Shown one piece after another: positions 6,631 to 14,105 of a stretch of 17,652 nt of DNA; position 1 is the first letter of the stretch, and each line of letters begins with the position of its first letter. The DNA lies in contig JAFLUK010000016.1 of assembly GCA_022508865.1 (NCBI GenBank), positions 1-17,652 of the forward strand, given 5' to 3'. Below the pieces are notes generated by a model that saw nothing but the letters and a program-made list of their open reading frames with translations, was not told the origin of the DNA and searched no databases. Both the position numbers and the translations under genes were made by a program. This DNA is from Oscillospiraceae bacterium. Its GTDB lineage: Bacteria; Bacillota; Clostridia; Oscillospirales; Acutalibacteraceae.

Positions 6631-8169
6631 ATGCCAAATTGGTTAAAAACTGCGGTTTTCTATGAAATATACCCTCAGTCCTTTTACGATACCAACGGTG
6701 ACGGTATCGGTGACATTCAGGGTATTATAGAAAAACTTGACTATGTAAAGAGCCTTGGCTGTAATGCCATATGGCTAAACCCTGTTTACGACTCTCCTTT
6801 TATGGACGGAGGCTATGACGTAAGGGACTATAAAAAGGTGGCCCCACGCTACGGAACAAATGAAGATTTAGTAAGACTTTTTGAAGAAGCCCATAAAAAA
6901 GATATGAAAATCCTGCTGGACCTTGTTCCCGGCCACACCAGCGACCAACATCCTTGGTTCCTTGAAAGTAAAAAGGCAGGGGAAAGTGAATTTACCAATC
7001 GTTACATTTTTACAAAATCAGTGTGGGACGCACCCCCTGAATACAGAATGATGTGTGGTCTTTGTCAGCGTGACGGCAACTATATGGTAAACTATTTCAG
7101 CAGTCAGCCTGCTCTTAACTACGGATTTTATGAGGTTACTCATCCGGAGTGGCAGTTACCCTATGACCATCCCGACGCCCTTGCTACGGCAGAGGCAATT
7201 AAGGATGTAATGCGTTTTTGGCTTGACAAGGGCGCAGACGGCTTCCGTGTGGATATGGCAGACTCTCTTGTAAAAAATGATGATGAAAAAATCGCCACCG
7301 CAAAAATCTGGCGTGGTGTAAGAGAAATGCTGGACAAGGATTATCCCGAGGCCGCAATGATTTCCGAGTGGTGTCACCCCGAAAGGGCCATTAACAACGC
7401 AGGCTTCCATATGGACTTTTATCTTGACCACTACGGCAATGGCTATTCACGACTTTTCAGATATGAAAAGGACGGGGAGAACAGAGCCTTCTTCAGCAAA
7501 AACAGCAAGGGTGATATTACCGCCTTTCTTGATGAGTATGTTCCAAACCTTCAAAAGACAAAGGACAACGGTTACATCTGCTTTATGACAAACAACCACG
7601 ATATGCCACGTATGCCGAGATATGCTGACAAGGAAACTATCAAGCTTGCCTTTGCCGCAATTTTTACATTGCCCGGTGTGCCATATCTTTATTATGGTGA
7701 CGAGCTTGGTATGCGCTATCAGAGTGAGCTTGTTTCCAAAGAGGGAGGCTATTCCCGTACAGGAAGCAGAACACCAATGCAGTGGAACAGCGGCAAAAAT
7801 CTGGGATTTTCAACTGCCGATGAGTGCTATTTGCCTGTTGATACAGAGAAAAATGCCCCAACTGTGGAAAATCAGCAAAATGACCCTGACTCCATTTATA
7901 AGGTGGTTACAGATGTTATTGCCCTCCGTCGCAAATACAGCGATTTGGGCAACGACGGTGAGTTTGAGGTTGTATACGGAGAAAAGGAAAAATATCCCTT
8001 TGTATACAAAAGAGGCAGTTTTGTCATTGTGGTAAACCCATCTGTAAATGATGAAACCTTGCCATTTGACTTTGAAGTTAAAGAGATGGTTTATTCCATT
8101 GGAACAGTAGAGGTAAAGGACAAAGTGCTCAAGTCAGGCAAAAGTTCCTTTGCTATATTCAGAGTTTAA
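6631..8169 (+). CDS. GH13 alpha-glucosidase-family glycoside hydrolase (oligo-1,6-glucosidase / trehalose-synthase-like)
   Basis: This 512-residue retaining alpha-glucan enzyme has no signal peptide, so it probably acts in the cytosol on imported oligosaccharides. The (beta/alpha)8 domain opens VFYEIYPQSF at 9-18. A calcium-type loop follows (DTNGDGIGD, 20-28). The catalytic triad is present: nucleophile Asp208 in DGFRVDMAD, acid/base Glu246 in MISEWCHPE, and Asp324 in TNNHDMPRMPR. GVPYLYYGDELGM at 349-361 and TPMQW at 381-385 are typical of the oligo-glucosidase and trehalose-synthase subfamilies. A small beta C-domain ends the chain. Region I reads DLVPGH, with Gly101 where Asn is usual. 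The ATG at 6631 is chosen because GAAGGG lies about 10 bases upstream; ATGs at 6589 and 6622 lack a properly spaced site. Substrate specificity cannot be set from sequence. Confidence 0.88.
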   Translation: MPNWLKTAVFYEIYPQSFYDTNGDGIGDIQGIIEKLDYVKSLGCNAIWLNPVYDSPFMDGGYDVRDYKKVAPRYGTNEDLVRLFEEAHKKDMKILLDLVPGHTSDQHPWFLESKKAGESEFTNRYIFTKSVWDAPPEYRMMCGLCQRDGNYMVNYFSSQPALNYGFYEVTHPEWQLPYDHPDALATAEAIKDVMRFWLDKGADGFRVDMADSLVKNDDEKIATAKIWRGVREMLDKDYPEAAMISEWCHPERAINNAGFHMDFYLDHYGNGYSRLFRYEKDGENRAFFSKNSKGDITAFLDEYVPNLQKTKDNGYICFMTNNHDMPRMPRYADKETIKLAFAAIFTLPGVPYLYYGDELGMRYQSELVSKEGGYSRTGSRTPMQWNSGKNLGFSTADECYLPVDTEKNAPTVENQQNDPDSIYKVVTDVIALRRKYSDLGNDGEFEVVYGEKEKYPFVYKRGSFVIVVNPSVNDETLPFDFEVKEMVYSIGTVEVKDKVLKSGKSSFAIFRV

Positions 8170-8193
8170 TATCAGAAATAATCATTAGACAAA

Positions 8194-8222
8194 AAAAGGA
8201 CGGGATTTTTTCCCGTCCTTTT
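8194..8222. terminator. Bidirectional terminator between GH13 and trpS
   Basis: AAAAGGACGGGA (8194-8205) pairs perfectly with TCCCGTCCTTTT (8211-8222) around a 5-T loop. A/T tracts on both sides let it serve both convergent genes. Confidence 0.92.
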
Positions 8223-8235
8223 GATATGTTGATGT

Positions 8236-9234
8236 TTACTTAATATAACCGATTTTCTTCATAACCTTGTCAAGGGTTCTCTGGCTAAAGCTTTGGGCAA
8301 ATTCTCCTGCCTTTTTCCAGATTGTCTCCATATAGGCTCTGTCCTTGATAATCTTGTCATATTCAGCCTGAATGGGCTTAAGATGCTCTGCAACAGCTTC
8401 GCCAACAGCAGTTTTAAAGTCGCCGTAGCCCTTGCCCCGGAAGTCCTTTTCAATCTGCTCCATAGTAAGGCCTGTAACAGCTCCGTAGATAGTCATAAGG
8501 TTGCTGATGCCCGGCTTGTTCTCACTGTCAAAGTGAACAGAGGTTTCTGTGTCAGTAATAGCTCTTTTGAATTTTTTCATTATAGTTTCAGGTCTGTCAA
8601 GAAGATAAACACAGCCGTTTATGTTTTCGTCACTCTTACTCATTTTGTTGGACGGTGTTTGCAGCGACATAACCCTTGCGCCGTTCTTTGGAATAAAGCC
8701 CTGGGGAATTTTAAACACATTACCGTACAGACCGTTAAACCTTGTTGCAATATCCCTTGTAATCTCAAGGTGCTGCATCTGGTCTGCGCCAACAGGTACC
8801 TTGTCTGCCTGATAAAGGAGAATATCAGCCGCCATAAGTGCCGGATAGGTGAACAGCCCTGCGTTAATGTTGTCTGCGTGTTTTTTGCTCTTGTCCTTAA
8901 ATTGTGTCATTCTTGACAATTCGCCAAACTGTGTGTAGCAGTTCAGAATCCATGCAAGCTGTGCGTGGGTTGTTACATGGCTCTGAATAAAGAAAACGCT
9001 TTTTTCAGGATCAACACCACAGGCAAGAAGCAGTGCGTACATATCAAGAATATTTTTTCTCATTTCCTTTGGGTCTTGTCTTACGGTGATTGTATGTAAA
9101 TCAGCCAGCGCATAAAAGCAGAAGTACTCCTCCTGCATTGCCACCCAATTCTTTACAGCGCCCAGATAGTTGCCCAGGGTCATAGAGCCGCTTGGCTGGA
9201 TTGCACTTAAGACTATTGGTTTTTTTTCGCCCAT
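8236..9234 (-). CDS. trpS: Tryptophanyl-tRNA synthetase
   Basis: This class Ic aminoacyl-tRNA synthetase charges tRNA-Trp with tryptophan using ATP. The 332-residue product matches the bacterial TrpRS length. Residues 7-30 carry the opening IVLSAIQPSGSMTLGNYLG with TLGN as the HIGH-type signature. The second ATP signature is NKMSKSDEN at 196-204. In between are ADLHTIT at 44-50, QSHVTTHAQLAWILNC around 84-99 and KVPVGADQMQHLE at 145-157, all typical of the tryptophan and adenylate pocket. GAGGT lies 9 bases before the ATG. The gene follows the aminotransferase gene by 51 bases on the same strand. No hairpin or T-box lies in that gap, so expression depends on the promoter upstream of the aminotransferase. 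The shared terminator is just downstream. Confidence 0.96.
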   Translation of the reverse strand: MGEKKPIVLSAIQPSGSMTLGNYLGAVKNWVAMQEEYFCFYALADLHTITVRQDPKEMRKNILDMYALLLACGVDPEKSVFFIQSHVTTHAQLAWILNCYTQFGELSRMTQFKDKSKKHADNINAGLFTYPALMAADILLYQADKVPVGADQMQHLEITRDIATRFNGLYGNVFKIPQGFIPKNGARVMSLQTPSNKMSKSDENINGCVYLLDRPETIMKKFKRAITDTETSVHFDSENKPGISNLMTIYGAVTGLTMEQIEKDFRGKGYGDFKTAVGEAVAEHLKPIQAEYDKIIKDRAYMETIWKKAGEFAQSFSQRTLDKVMKKIGYIK

Positions 9235-9285
9235 TTTATATACCTCGTTTGTAATAATTATTTAAAATGATTAATTTAAAGTTCT

Positions 9286-10479
9286 TTATTTAATGTGCTT
9301 CTTTGCTGTTTCGGCAAGGAGCTTAATGCCCTTTTCCAGCTGCTCATCTGTTGGGGTAGAGAAGTTAACTCTGAATGTGTGACATTCCTGATTTTCATCA
9401 GTCAAAAAGGCATTGCCCGGAACAACGCAAACCTTGTTGAGAACAGCGTCCTTGCAGAACTGCGGCATATCCACATAGCTTGGCAGTGTGCACATTGTAA
9501 ACAGACCGCCTGTAATCGGCGAATAGGTAATCCCCAACGGAACAAGATACTTATCCATAAGGTCCATCATATATTTTGCCTTAACGCTGTAAATATCCCG
9601 AAGCTTCTGTAAATGTGCATTAAAGTCATATTTTGTCATAAGCTCATTGCAGATAATCTGTGACCACACATTGGTGTGAACATCGTTGCCCTGCTTGCAA
9701 ACTACCATTTTCTGAAAAATTCCCTTTGGTGCAATGGTGTATGCAACTCTTATACCGGGAGAGATAACCTTGCTCATAGAGCCTGCGTAAATTACAATGC
9801 CGTCTGTGTCAAGGCTTTTGATGCAGGGCATTTCCTCGCCTGTGTATCTCAAATCCCCATATGGATTATCTTCAAGAATAAGAACACCGTACTGCTTTGC
9901 CAGACTGTACATCTTCTTTCTTTTTTCAAGGCTCATTGTAATGCCTGATGGATTTTGAAAGTTGGGAATTGTGTAGATGAATTTAGTATTGGGATTTTCC
10001 TGAAGGGCCTTTTCAAGGGCTTCCATACTCATACCGTCAGATTCAACTTCAACTCCCACCAGCTTTGCATTGTAGCTTCTGAAGGTGTTAAGAGAGCCGA
10101 TAAAAGATGGTGCCTCGGTAATGATAACCTCGCCCTCGTTTACCAAGGTTTTTGTTGCCAAATCCATAATCTGCTGTGCACCTGTGGTAATGAGAATATC
10201 GTCGTCATCTGTGCCTACGTTATAATTTTCCTTCATATATTTTTTCAGAGTTTCCCTCAAAGCAGGATAACCCTCTGAAATACTGTACTGCAAAACCTCT
10301 ATTGGTCTTTCTCTTAAAATTCTTTCGGAAATTTCCTTAATTTCCTCCACAGGAAAAGCCTCGGGGCTTGGATTGCCTGCCGAGAGAGAAACAACCTCGG
10401 GGTCAGCAGCATATTTAAAAATTTCTCTGATAGCAGAGGGTTTCAGAGTTTGAACTCTGTCACTGAATTTATATTCCAT
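9286..10479 (-). CDS. PLP-dependent aminotransferase, class I/II fold (2-aminoadipate/MocR-type)
   Basis: This 397-residue fold-type I PLP enzyme transfers amino groups between an amino acid and a 2-oxo acid. Cofactor-binding features are visible: TTGAQQIMDL at 98-107 for the phosphate site, PNFQNPSG at 172-179 with the Asn contacting the cofactor, ILEDNPYGDLRY at 201-212 with Asp204 and Tyr207, and YAGSMSKVISPGIRVAY at 231-247, where Lys237 is the Schiff-base lysine. The C-terminal FRVNFSTP supplies the carboxylate-binding Arg. It most resembles the subfamily containing 2-aminoadipate aminotransferase (LysN) and the catalytic half of MocR regulators; no DNA-binding domain is present. An aromatic or branched-chain substrate is equally possible, and pairing with trpS makes an aromatic substrate tempting but unproven. 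AAAGG precedes the ATG, with a good promoter at 10510-10538. Confidence 0.88.
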   Translation of the reverse strand: MEYKFSDRVQTLKPSAIREIFKYAADPEVVSLSAGNPSPEAFPVEEIKEISERILRERPIEVLQYSISEGYPALRETLKKYMKENYNVGTDDDDILITTGAQQIMDLATKTLVNEGEVIITEAPSFIGSLNTFRSYNAKLVGVEVESDGMSMEALEKALQENPNTKFIYTIPNFQNPSGITMSLEKRKKMYSLAKQYGVLILEDNPYGDLRYTGEEMPCIKSLDTDGIVIYAGSMSKVISPGIRVAYTIAPKGIFQKMVVCKQGNDVHTNVWSQIICNELMTKYDFNAHLQKLRDIYSVKAKYMMDLMDKYLVPLGITYSPITGGLFTMCTLPSYVDMPQFCKDAVLNKVCVVPGNAFLTDENQECHTFRVNFSTPTDEQLEKGIKLLAETAKKHIK

Positions 10480-10509
10480 TTAAAAACCGCCTTTCATACT
10501 TACCTGATA

Positions 10510-10538
10510 ATTTTATCATAATATTACTAAAAGTGCAA
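10510..10538 (-). promoter_or_regulatory. Promoter of the aminotransferase-trpS operon
   Basis: On the minus strand, TTGCAC (10533-10538) and TAAAAT (10510-10515) are 17 bases apart. The predicted start near 10503 gives a leader of only about 24 bases, too short for a T-box or attenuator. Confidence 0.7.
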
Positions 10539-10649
10539 TATTCCTTTATTTTTAGCCTTCATTAGGTCTAAAAAATTCCCTATTATTGTAAAAAAACAAA
10601 AAATATAAGAAAAATTGCCTATTTGTAAACTAAATTAATGCTTTTTCTG

Positions 10650-10678
10650 TTGTAATTAGATTAGTTTTGTATTATACT
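10650..10678 (+). promoter_or_regulatory. Promoter of the DHHW-Nudix operon
   Basis: TTGTAA (10650-10655) and TATACT (10673-10678) are separated by 17 bases. A start near 10685 gives a leader of about 58 bases to the ATG at 10743. Confidence 0.75.
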
Positions 10679-10742
10679 ATATTACATATAGGCTTTATTA
10701 ATGAATCAGAGACATAACTTAATATACAAAGGAAGTAAAAGA

Positions 10743-12014
10743 ATGGCTAACAGAAGATATTCTGACAGGCAGAGAAGCTCAAATACATATAGCGATGATT
10801 TTTATATCGGAATGTCCTATGAGTACGGTCAGCTTTCCTCTGACAGAAGAAGGAGAGAAAGAGCAAGGAAGCTTGCTGCCAAAAGACGCAGAACAAAAAA
10901 CAGAATTAAGCTGATTGCATTGGGTGTTGTTACCCTTGTAATTGTTATAAGCCTTGTGGTGGGTATTTGTTCGGGAATAAAGAGCTGTGTCAGCGATGAC
11001 AGCGGCTTTAAAACTGCAAAGGTTTCTGCCGATGCAAGCAAAAAAGCAAAAAGTAATGTTGCAGGCAAGGCAAATTCAGAAGAGGCTCTGCAATTTGTAA
11101 AGGTGCAAATTGAGGACAACAACAAAAAAGGTATGTTCAGCAGTCAGAATGGCGCTGTTTACCTTTGGAATAAGAGCGCTTACGAAATTTTCGGCGCTTC
11201 TGCCGACAGAAGCGATATGTATGCAGAGGTTATCAATAAGGCTACAAAGCACCTTGGCGATGACATTAAGGTTTACGCTGCGATGATACCTCTTCATGCA
11301 GAGATGAATTTGCCTGAACGCCTGAAGGCAGAGGCAGGTTGCAGCAGTCAGGCTGACAATATTTATAACGCATACAGCAAGTTTGATAAGGCACAGCCTA
11401 TCAATATATACAATGTGCTTGCAGAGCACAACAAGGAATATTTGTACTTTAATTCCGACCATCATTGGACAGGTCTCGGCGCATACTATGCATATACGGC
11501 CTTCTGCGAACAGACAAATCAAAAGCCAATGACAATTTCAGAGGAGGGTACCCACAGTGTAGAGGGCTTTACAGGCTCCTTCCATACCTACGGTACAGGT
11601 CTTAAGGACACAGTGAATTACTATGATTTGCCGTATGATACTTCCTGCACACTATACAGCGACCCTGCGTCTGACGGCCAGCCTGCTGATGTCTACTATG
11701 CAAATCCTGAAGCAGGAGAAAATACCTACGGTGTGTTTATCAACGGCGACCAGCCCAAGTTTATTATTGACTCTGCCTGTGAGTCAGGCAAAAAGATAGC
11801 TGTAATCAAGGAGAGCTTTGGCAACGCTTTTGTGCCTTACCTTTCTGCAAACTACAGCGAGGTACATGTGCTGGATATGAGGTACTGCGGTATTACAAAT
11901 CTGAAAAAGTATTGTGAAGATAACGAAATTAAAGAGGTTATGTTCATTAACAATATTATGTCTGCCAACTCGGCTGAAAGAATCGAAGATATTGAAAAAA
12001 TAATCGGCAGATAA
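10743..12014 (+). CDS. DHHW-family membrane-anchored surface protein (first copy)
   Basis: The 423-residue product has a strongly basic cytosolic N-terminus (1-54, with RRRRERARK and KRRRTKNR). A single helix follows at 55-78 (KLIALGVVTLVIVISLVVG), then a large extracellular domain. That domain carries the signature NSDHHWTGLGAYYAY at 237-251 (DHHW at 239-242) and IKESFGNAFVPYLSANYSE at 355-373. Both mark the DHHW family, whose fold is related to the SGNH/AlgX-like enzymes that acetylate or hydrolyse cell-surface glycans. The Asp-His pair and the Ser of the ESFGN segment are the likely active-site counterparts. Unlike the second copy, it lacks the N-terminal 'ENR.L...Y..D..P.RD' module. Start 10743 is chosen because AAAGGAAG stands 6 bases upstream; an earlier ATG at 10701 has no site. 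The substrate is unknown. Confidence 0.8.
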   Translation: MANRRYSDRQRSSNTYSDDFYIGMSYEYGQLSSDRRRRERARKLAAKRRRTKNRIKLIALGVVTLVIVISLVVGICSGIKSCVSDDSGFKTAKVSADASKKAKSNVAGKANSEEALQFVKVQIEDNNKKGMFSSQNGAVYLWNKSAYEIFGASADRSDMYAEVINKATKHLGDDIKVYAAMIPLHAEMNLPERLKAEAGCSSQADNIYNAYSKFDKAQPINIYNVLAEHNKEYLYFNSDHHWTGLGAYYAYTAFCEQTNQKPMTISEEGTHSVEGFTGSFHTYGTGLKDTVNYYDLPYDTSCTLYSDPASDGQPADVYYANPEAGENTYGVFINGDQPKFIIDSACESGKKIAVIKESFGNAFVPYLSANYSEVHVLDMRYCGITNLKKYCEDNEIKEVMFINNIMSANSAERIEDIEKIIGR

Positions 12015-12049
12015 TTGTAATTTAAAAGGGGAATAAGGAGGTGAATACA

Positions 12050-12742
12050 ATGCTTTCAAAAAAGGTAAAGGTCAATTTGTTTGGGGAACTGTTACAGGGG
12101 CTTTACAGCGGATATTGCAGTGATGAGAAAAACAGAAACATCAAGGCTTATGTAATTTCTAAAAAGCCTGTTAATTACTATCTTAACGGACAGGTAATTG
12201 CTGTTATTACACCGGAGGGCAGTGACGAAGAAAGGCTTGTAGTTGCACCTGAAAGAGAAATTTATTATGAGCCTGAAATTTTAAATATATTGTCTGCTAT
12301 AGGCAATCTGAAAGTTAAGAGCATTAACTGCCTTTACGAAAAAAGCTGTGGGGCATTGATATTCTACCGCAATAAGCAGGGTGTTCGTATACTTCTTGTT
12401 AAGAACCACAATGGCAGATATTGGAGCTTTCCAAAGGGACATATGGAACTGAATGAAACAGAGGAAGAAACTGCTGTGCGTGAAATTAAGGAAGAAACCA
12501 ATCTGGATGTTAAGATTATCGACGGTTTCAGAGAGGTGAGCGACTACTGCCCCTTTGGCAATATAAAGAAAAGAGTTGTGTTCTTTTTGGCGCAGGCATT
12601 TACCGACGAGGTTGTTGATCAGCCGGAGGAAATTGACAGTCACATTTGGGTGGATATTCAGCAGGCTCGAAAAAATTGCACCTACGAAAATGATTTGCGT
12701 GTAATCGACAAGGCTGAATTGCTTATTAACCAAAGTAAATAA
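12050..12742 (+). CDS. Nudix hydrolase with degenerate pyrophosphatase-like N-terminal domain
   Basis: The protein has 230 residues. The C-terminal half (about 98-230) is a Nudix domain that would hydrolyse a nucleoside diphosphate linked to another group. The Nudix box spans 130-152: GHMELNE with Gly130 and Glu136, then REIKEET with Arg144, Glu145, Glu148 and Glu149. Asn151 replaces the usual Gly. WSFPKGH at 125-131 resembles the diadenosine-tetraphosphatase subgroup. Residues 1-80 look like the family-I-type inorganic pyrophosphatase-like proteins of Clostridia: AYVISKKPVNYYLNGQVIAV (33-52) and RLVVAPE (62-68) fit 'AYilGv..Pv..f.G.viAii' and 'klVVAPe'. The acidic residues expected before AY are lost. 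AAGGAGG at 12035-12041 sets the ATG at 12050; a GTG at 12041 overlaps that site. The gene is 35 bases after the DHHW gene, so they form an operon. The N-domain assignment is tentative. Confidence 0.82.
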   Translation: MLSKKVKVNLFGELLQGLYSGYCSDEKNRNIKAYVISKKPVNYYLNGQVIAVITPEGSDEERLVVAPEREIYYEPEILNILSAIGNLKVKSINCLYEKSCGALIFYRNKQGVRILLVKNHNGRYWSFPKGHMELNETEEETAVREIKEETNLDVKIIDGFREVSDYCPFGNIKKRVVFFLAQAFTDEVVDQPEEIDSHIWVDIQQARKNCTYENDLRVIDKAELLINQSK

Positions 12743-12757
12743 TGTATTTTAAATAAC

Positions 12758-12788
12758 AAAGGGTGTCGAAAAATTCGACACCCTTTTT
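12758..12788. terminator. Bidirectional terminator between the Nudix gene and the second DHHW gene
   Basis: AAAGGGTGTCGAA (12758-12770) pairs perfectly with TTCGACACCCTTT (12774-12786) around an AAA loop. T-runs follow in both directions, ending two convergent transcripts. Confidence 0.92.
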
Positions 12789-12825
12789 AACTTATTAATT
12801 AGATTTATCAATGCTGAATTAATTA

Positions 12826-13956
12826 TTATTCCAAAAAACCAAAGTCCTTGTCCTCAAGAAAGTTGTCCATACCCATACAGACAAGCACCTTGTCATATTT
12901 TGTTTTTTGGCAGATTTCTTCACTGACAGACCTTTTGTAGTACCTCATATCCACCAGTGTTATTTGTTCAAAATTTTCGCTCAAGAAAGGCGCAAGACAG
13001 TGGCTGAAGCTGTCCTTAATAACAAGCAGCTTTCCCTTGCCTTTGTTGTCAGAATTTTTGATTGTGGTAACGGGATTGTTGCCGTTGAGAAATACAGAGT
13101 ATTTGTCGGCACCCTCAAGCTGTTGTCTGAAGTACATTGTGCTGTATTTTGCAGTGCTTCCGCCCGACGTGATTTCACAGGTAGATTTGTTGCTCCTGTT
13201 GTTCCAGATTTCCAGTGTGTCGGCACAGTTCAGCCACAGTGCCGAGGTGTTATAGGTTGTACCGTAAAAGTCCTTGTGTTCCTCCACAGAAAAGGCTCTT
13301 TTGTCTTTAGGTTTAATATTCCAATTTTTGCAAAGCTCCTCATAAGCAAGGTATGCGCCTTCTGTTGTCCAGTGGTGGTCGGTTCTGTAGAAAATTTGAA
13401 CTGTATTTTTGCTATTGCTAAATGTGTTTCTCAAATCAATAAAGCTCATACCGCTTTGGTTGCAACGGCTTTTGATTGTATTAAGATAGCTGTCATCATT
13501 ATAGTCCTCATGGATATAGGGAAGCTTATCCTCTAAAATAAAGCCTGTTGAGGGAACTATCATTAAAGTTGTGTCTATTCCTGTTTTCTTCTTAAAATCT
13601 TCTGTAACAGACAGATTAAGATTAAGACGGCTGTTTTTTGCAGGCTTGTTAATGAGATAACCGTCACTGCACCTATAAACACCGTCACTGCCGTTATTCA
13701 GCATTAAAAGGTTGGAATAGCTGTTAATTCCCATAAAGGTATCTCTCATAACCATATGGTCGTTTATGTAATTTTCAAACTTTGTTTCAAAACTGCCATC
13801 GGTAAGAGTATCAAGGGAAACATGGGGAAAGCTCTGCAAGTACCTTTTTTCCTTTGGGCTGAAATCACTCTGTGGCAGCACCCAGAACAGTATTCCGAAA
13901 ATCCCTATAAAGGCAATAAAAATTACCGAAATTATATATTTAGCTTTTTCTGTCAT
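12826..13956 (-). CDS. DHHW-family membrane-anchored surface protein (second copy)
   Basis: The 376-residue product starts with a short cytosolic tail and one hydrophobic helix (about 7-27), an uncleaved signal anchor. It then has the full extracellular DHHW domain. FSPKEKRYLQSFPHVS at 32-47 and FENYINDHMVMRDTF at 60-74 form the N-terminal module shared with AlgJ/AlgX-type O-acetylation proteins. FYRTDHHWTTEGAYLAYEEL at 189-208 gives the family name (DHHW 193-196). LLVIKDSFSHCLAPFLSENF at 310-329 carries the Ser of the SGNH-like site. The role is probably modification of a surface polymer outside the membrane, often in partnership with an MBOAT acyl-transferring protein, which is not in this window. 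GGAG precedes the ATG. It is a diverged paralogue of the 10743-12014 product, with similar signature spacing but a different N-terminus. Confidence 0.82.
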   Translation of the reverse strand: MTEKAKYIISVIFIAFIGIFGILFWVLPQSDFSPKEKRYLQSFPHVSLDTLTDGSFETKFENYINDHMVMRDTFMGINSYSNLLMLNNGSDGVYRCSDGYLINKPAKNSRLNLNLSVTEDFKKKTGIDTTLMIVPSTGFILEDKLPYIHEDYNDDSYLNTIKSRCNQSGMSFIDLRNTFSNSKNTVQIFYRTDHHWTTEGAYLAYEELCKNWNIKPKDKRAFSVEEHKDFYGTTYNTSALWLNCADTLEIWNNRSNKSTCEITSGGSTAKYSTMYFRQQLEGADKYSVFLNGNNPVTTIKNSDNKGKGKLLVIKDSFSHCLAPFLSENFEQITLVDMRYYKRSVSEEICQKTKYDKVLVCMGMDNFLEDKDFGFLE

Positions 13957-13980
13957 AGCAATTCTCCAATCTACCTAACA

Positions 13981-14009
13981 ATTATATTTCTTTTTTACAG
14001 GCAAGTCAA
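13981..14009 (-). promoter_or_regulatory. Strong promoter of the second DHHW gene
   Basis: On the minus strand, TTGACT (14004-14009) and a perfect TATAAT (13981-13986) are 17 bases apart. The start near 13974 leaves an 18-base leader that just contains the GGAG site. Confidence 0.82.
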
Positions 14010-14042
14010 TTGGCAGAATGTAATTTTCAGTGGTAAAACGCT

Positions 14043-14079
14043 AAAAAGGACTGCGATTTTTTGAATCACAGTCCTTTTT
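14043..14079 (-). terminator. Terminator of pnp
   Basis: AAAAAGGACTGCGATT (14043-14058) pairs with AATCACAGTCCTTTTT (14064-14079) with one C-A mismatch. It lies 27 bases beyond the pnp stop, with a T-run on the minus-strand 3' side. Confidence 0.88.
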
Positions 14080-14105
14080 GTGTCTATATTTATAATTATT
14101 AAAAA

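Noticed and set aside
8293..8916. Open frame of 207 codons opposite trpS
   Set aside because: It is antisense to a certain gene, Cys- and His-rich and has no ribosome binding site; a shadow frame.
9235..10509. T-box or trp leader controlling trpS
   Set aside because: The gap before trpS is only 51 bases and the operon leader about 24 bases; there is no specifier stem or T-box sequence.
12764..12780. TGTCGAA / TTCGACA resembling Spo0A boxes
   Set aside because: Both lie in the two arms of a strong terminator between convergent genes, so the match is explained by the hairpin and has no promoter nearby.
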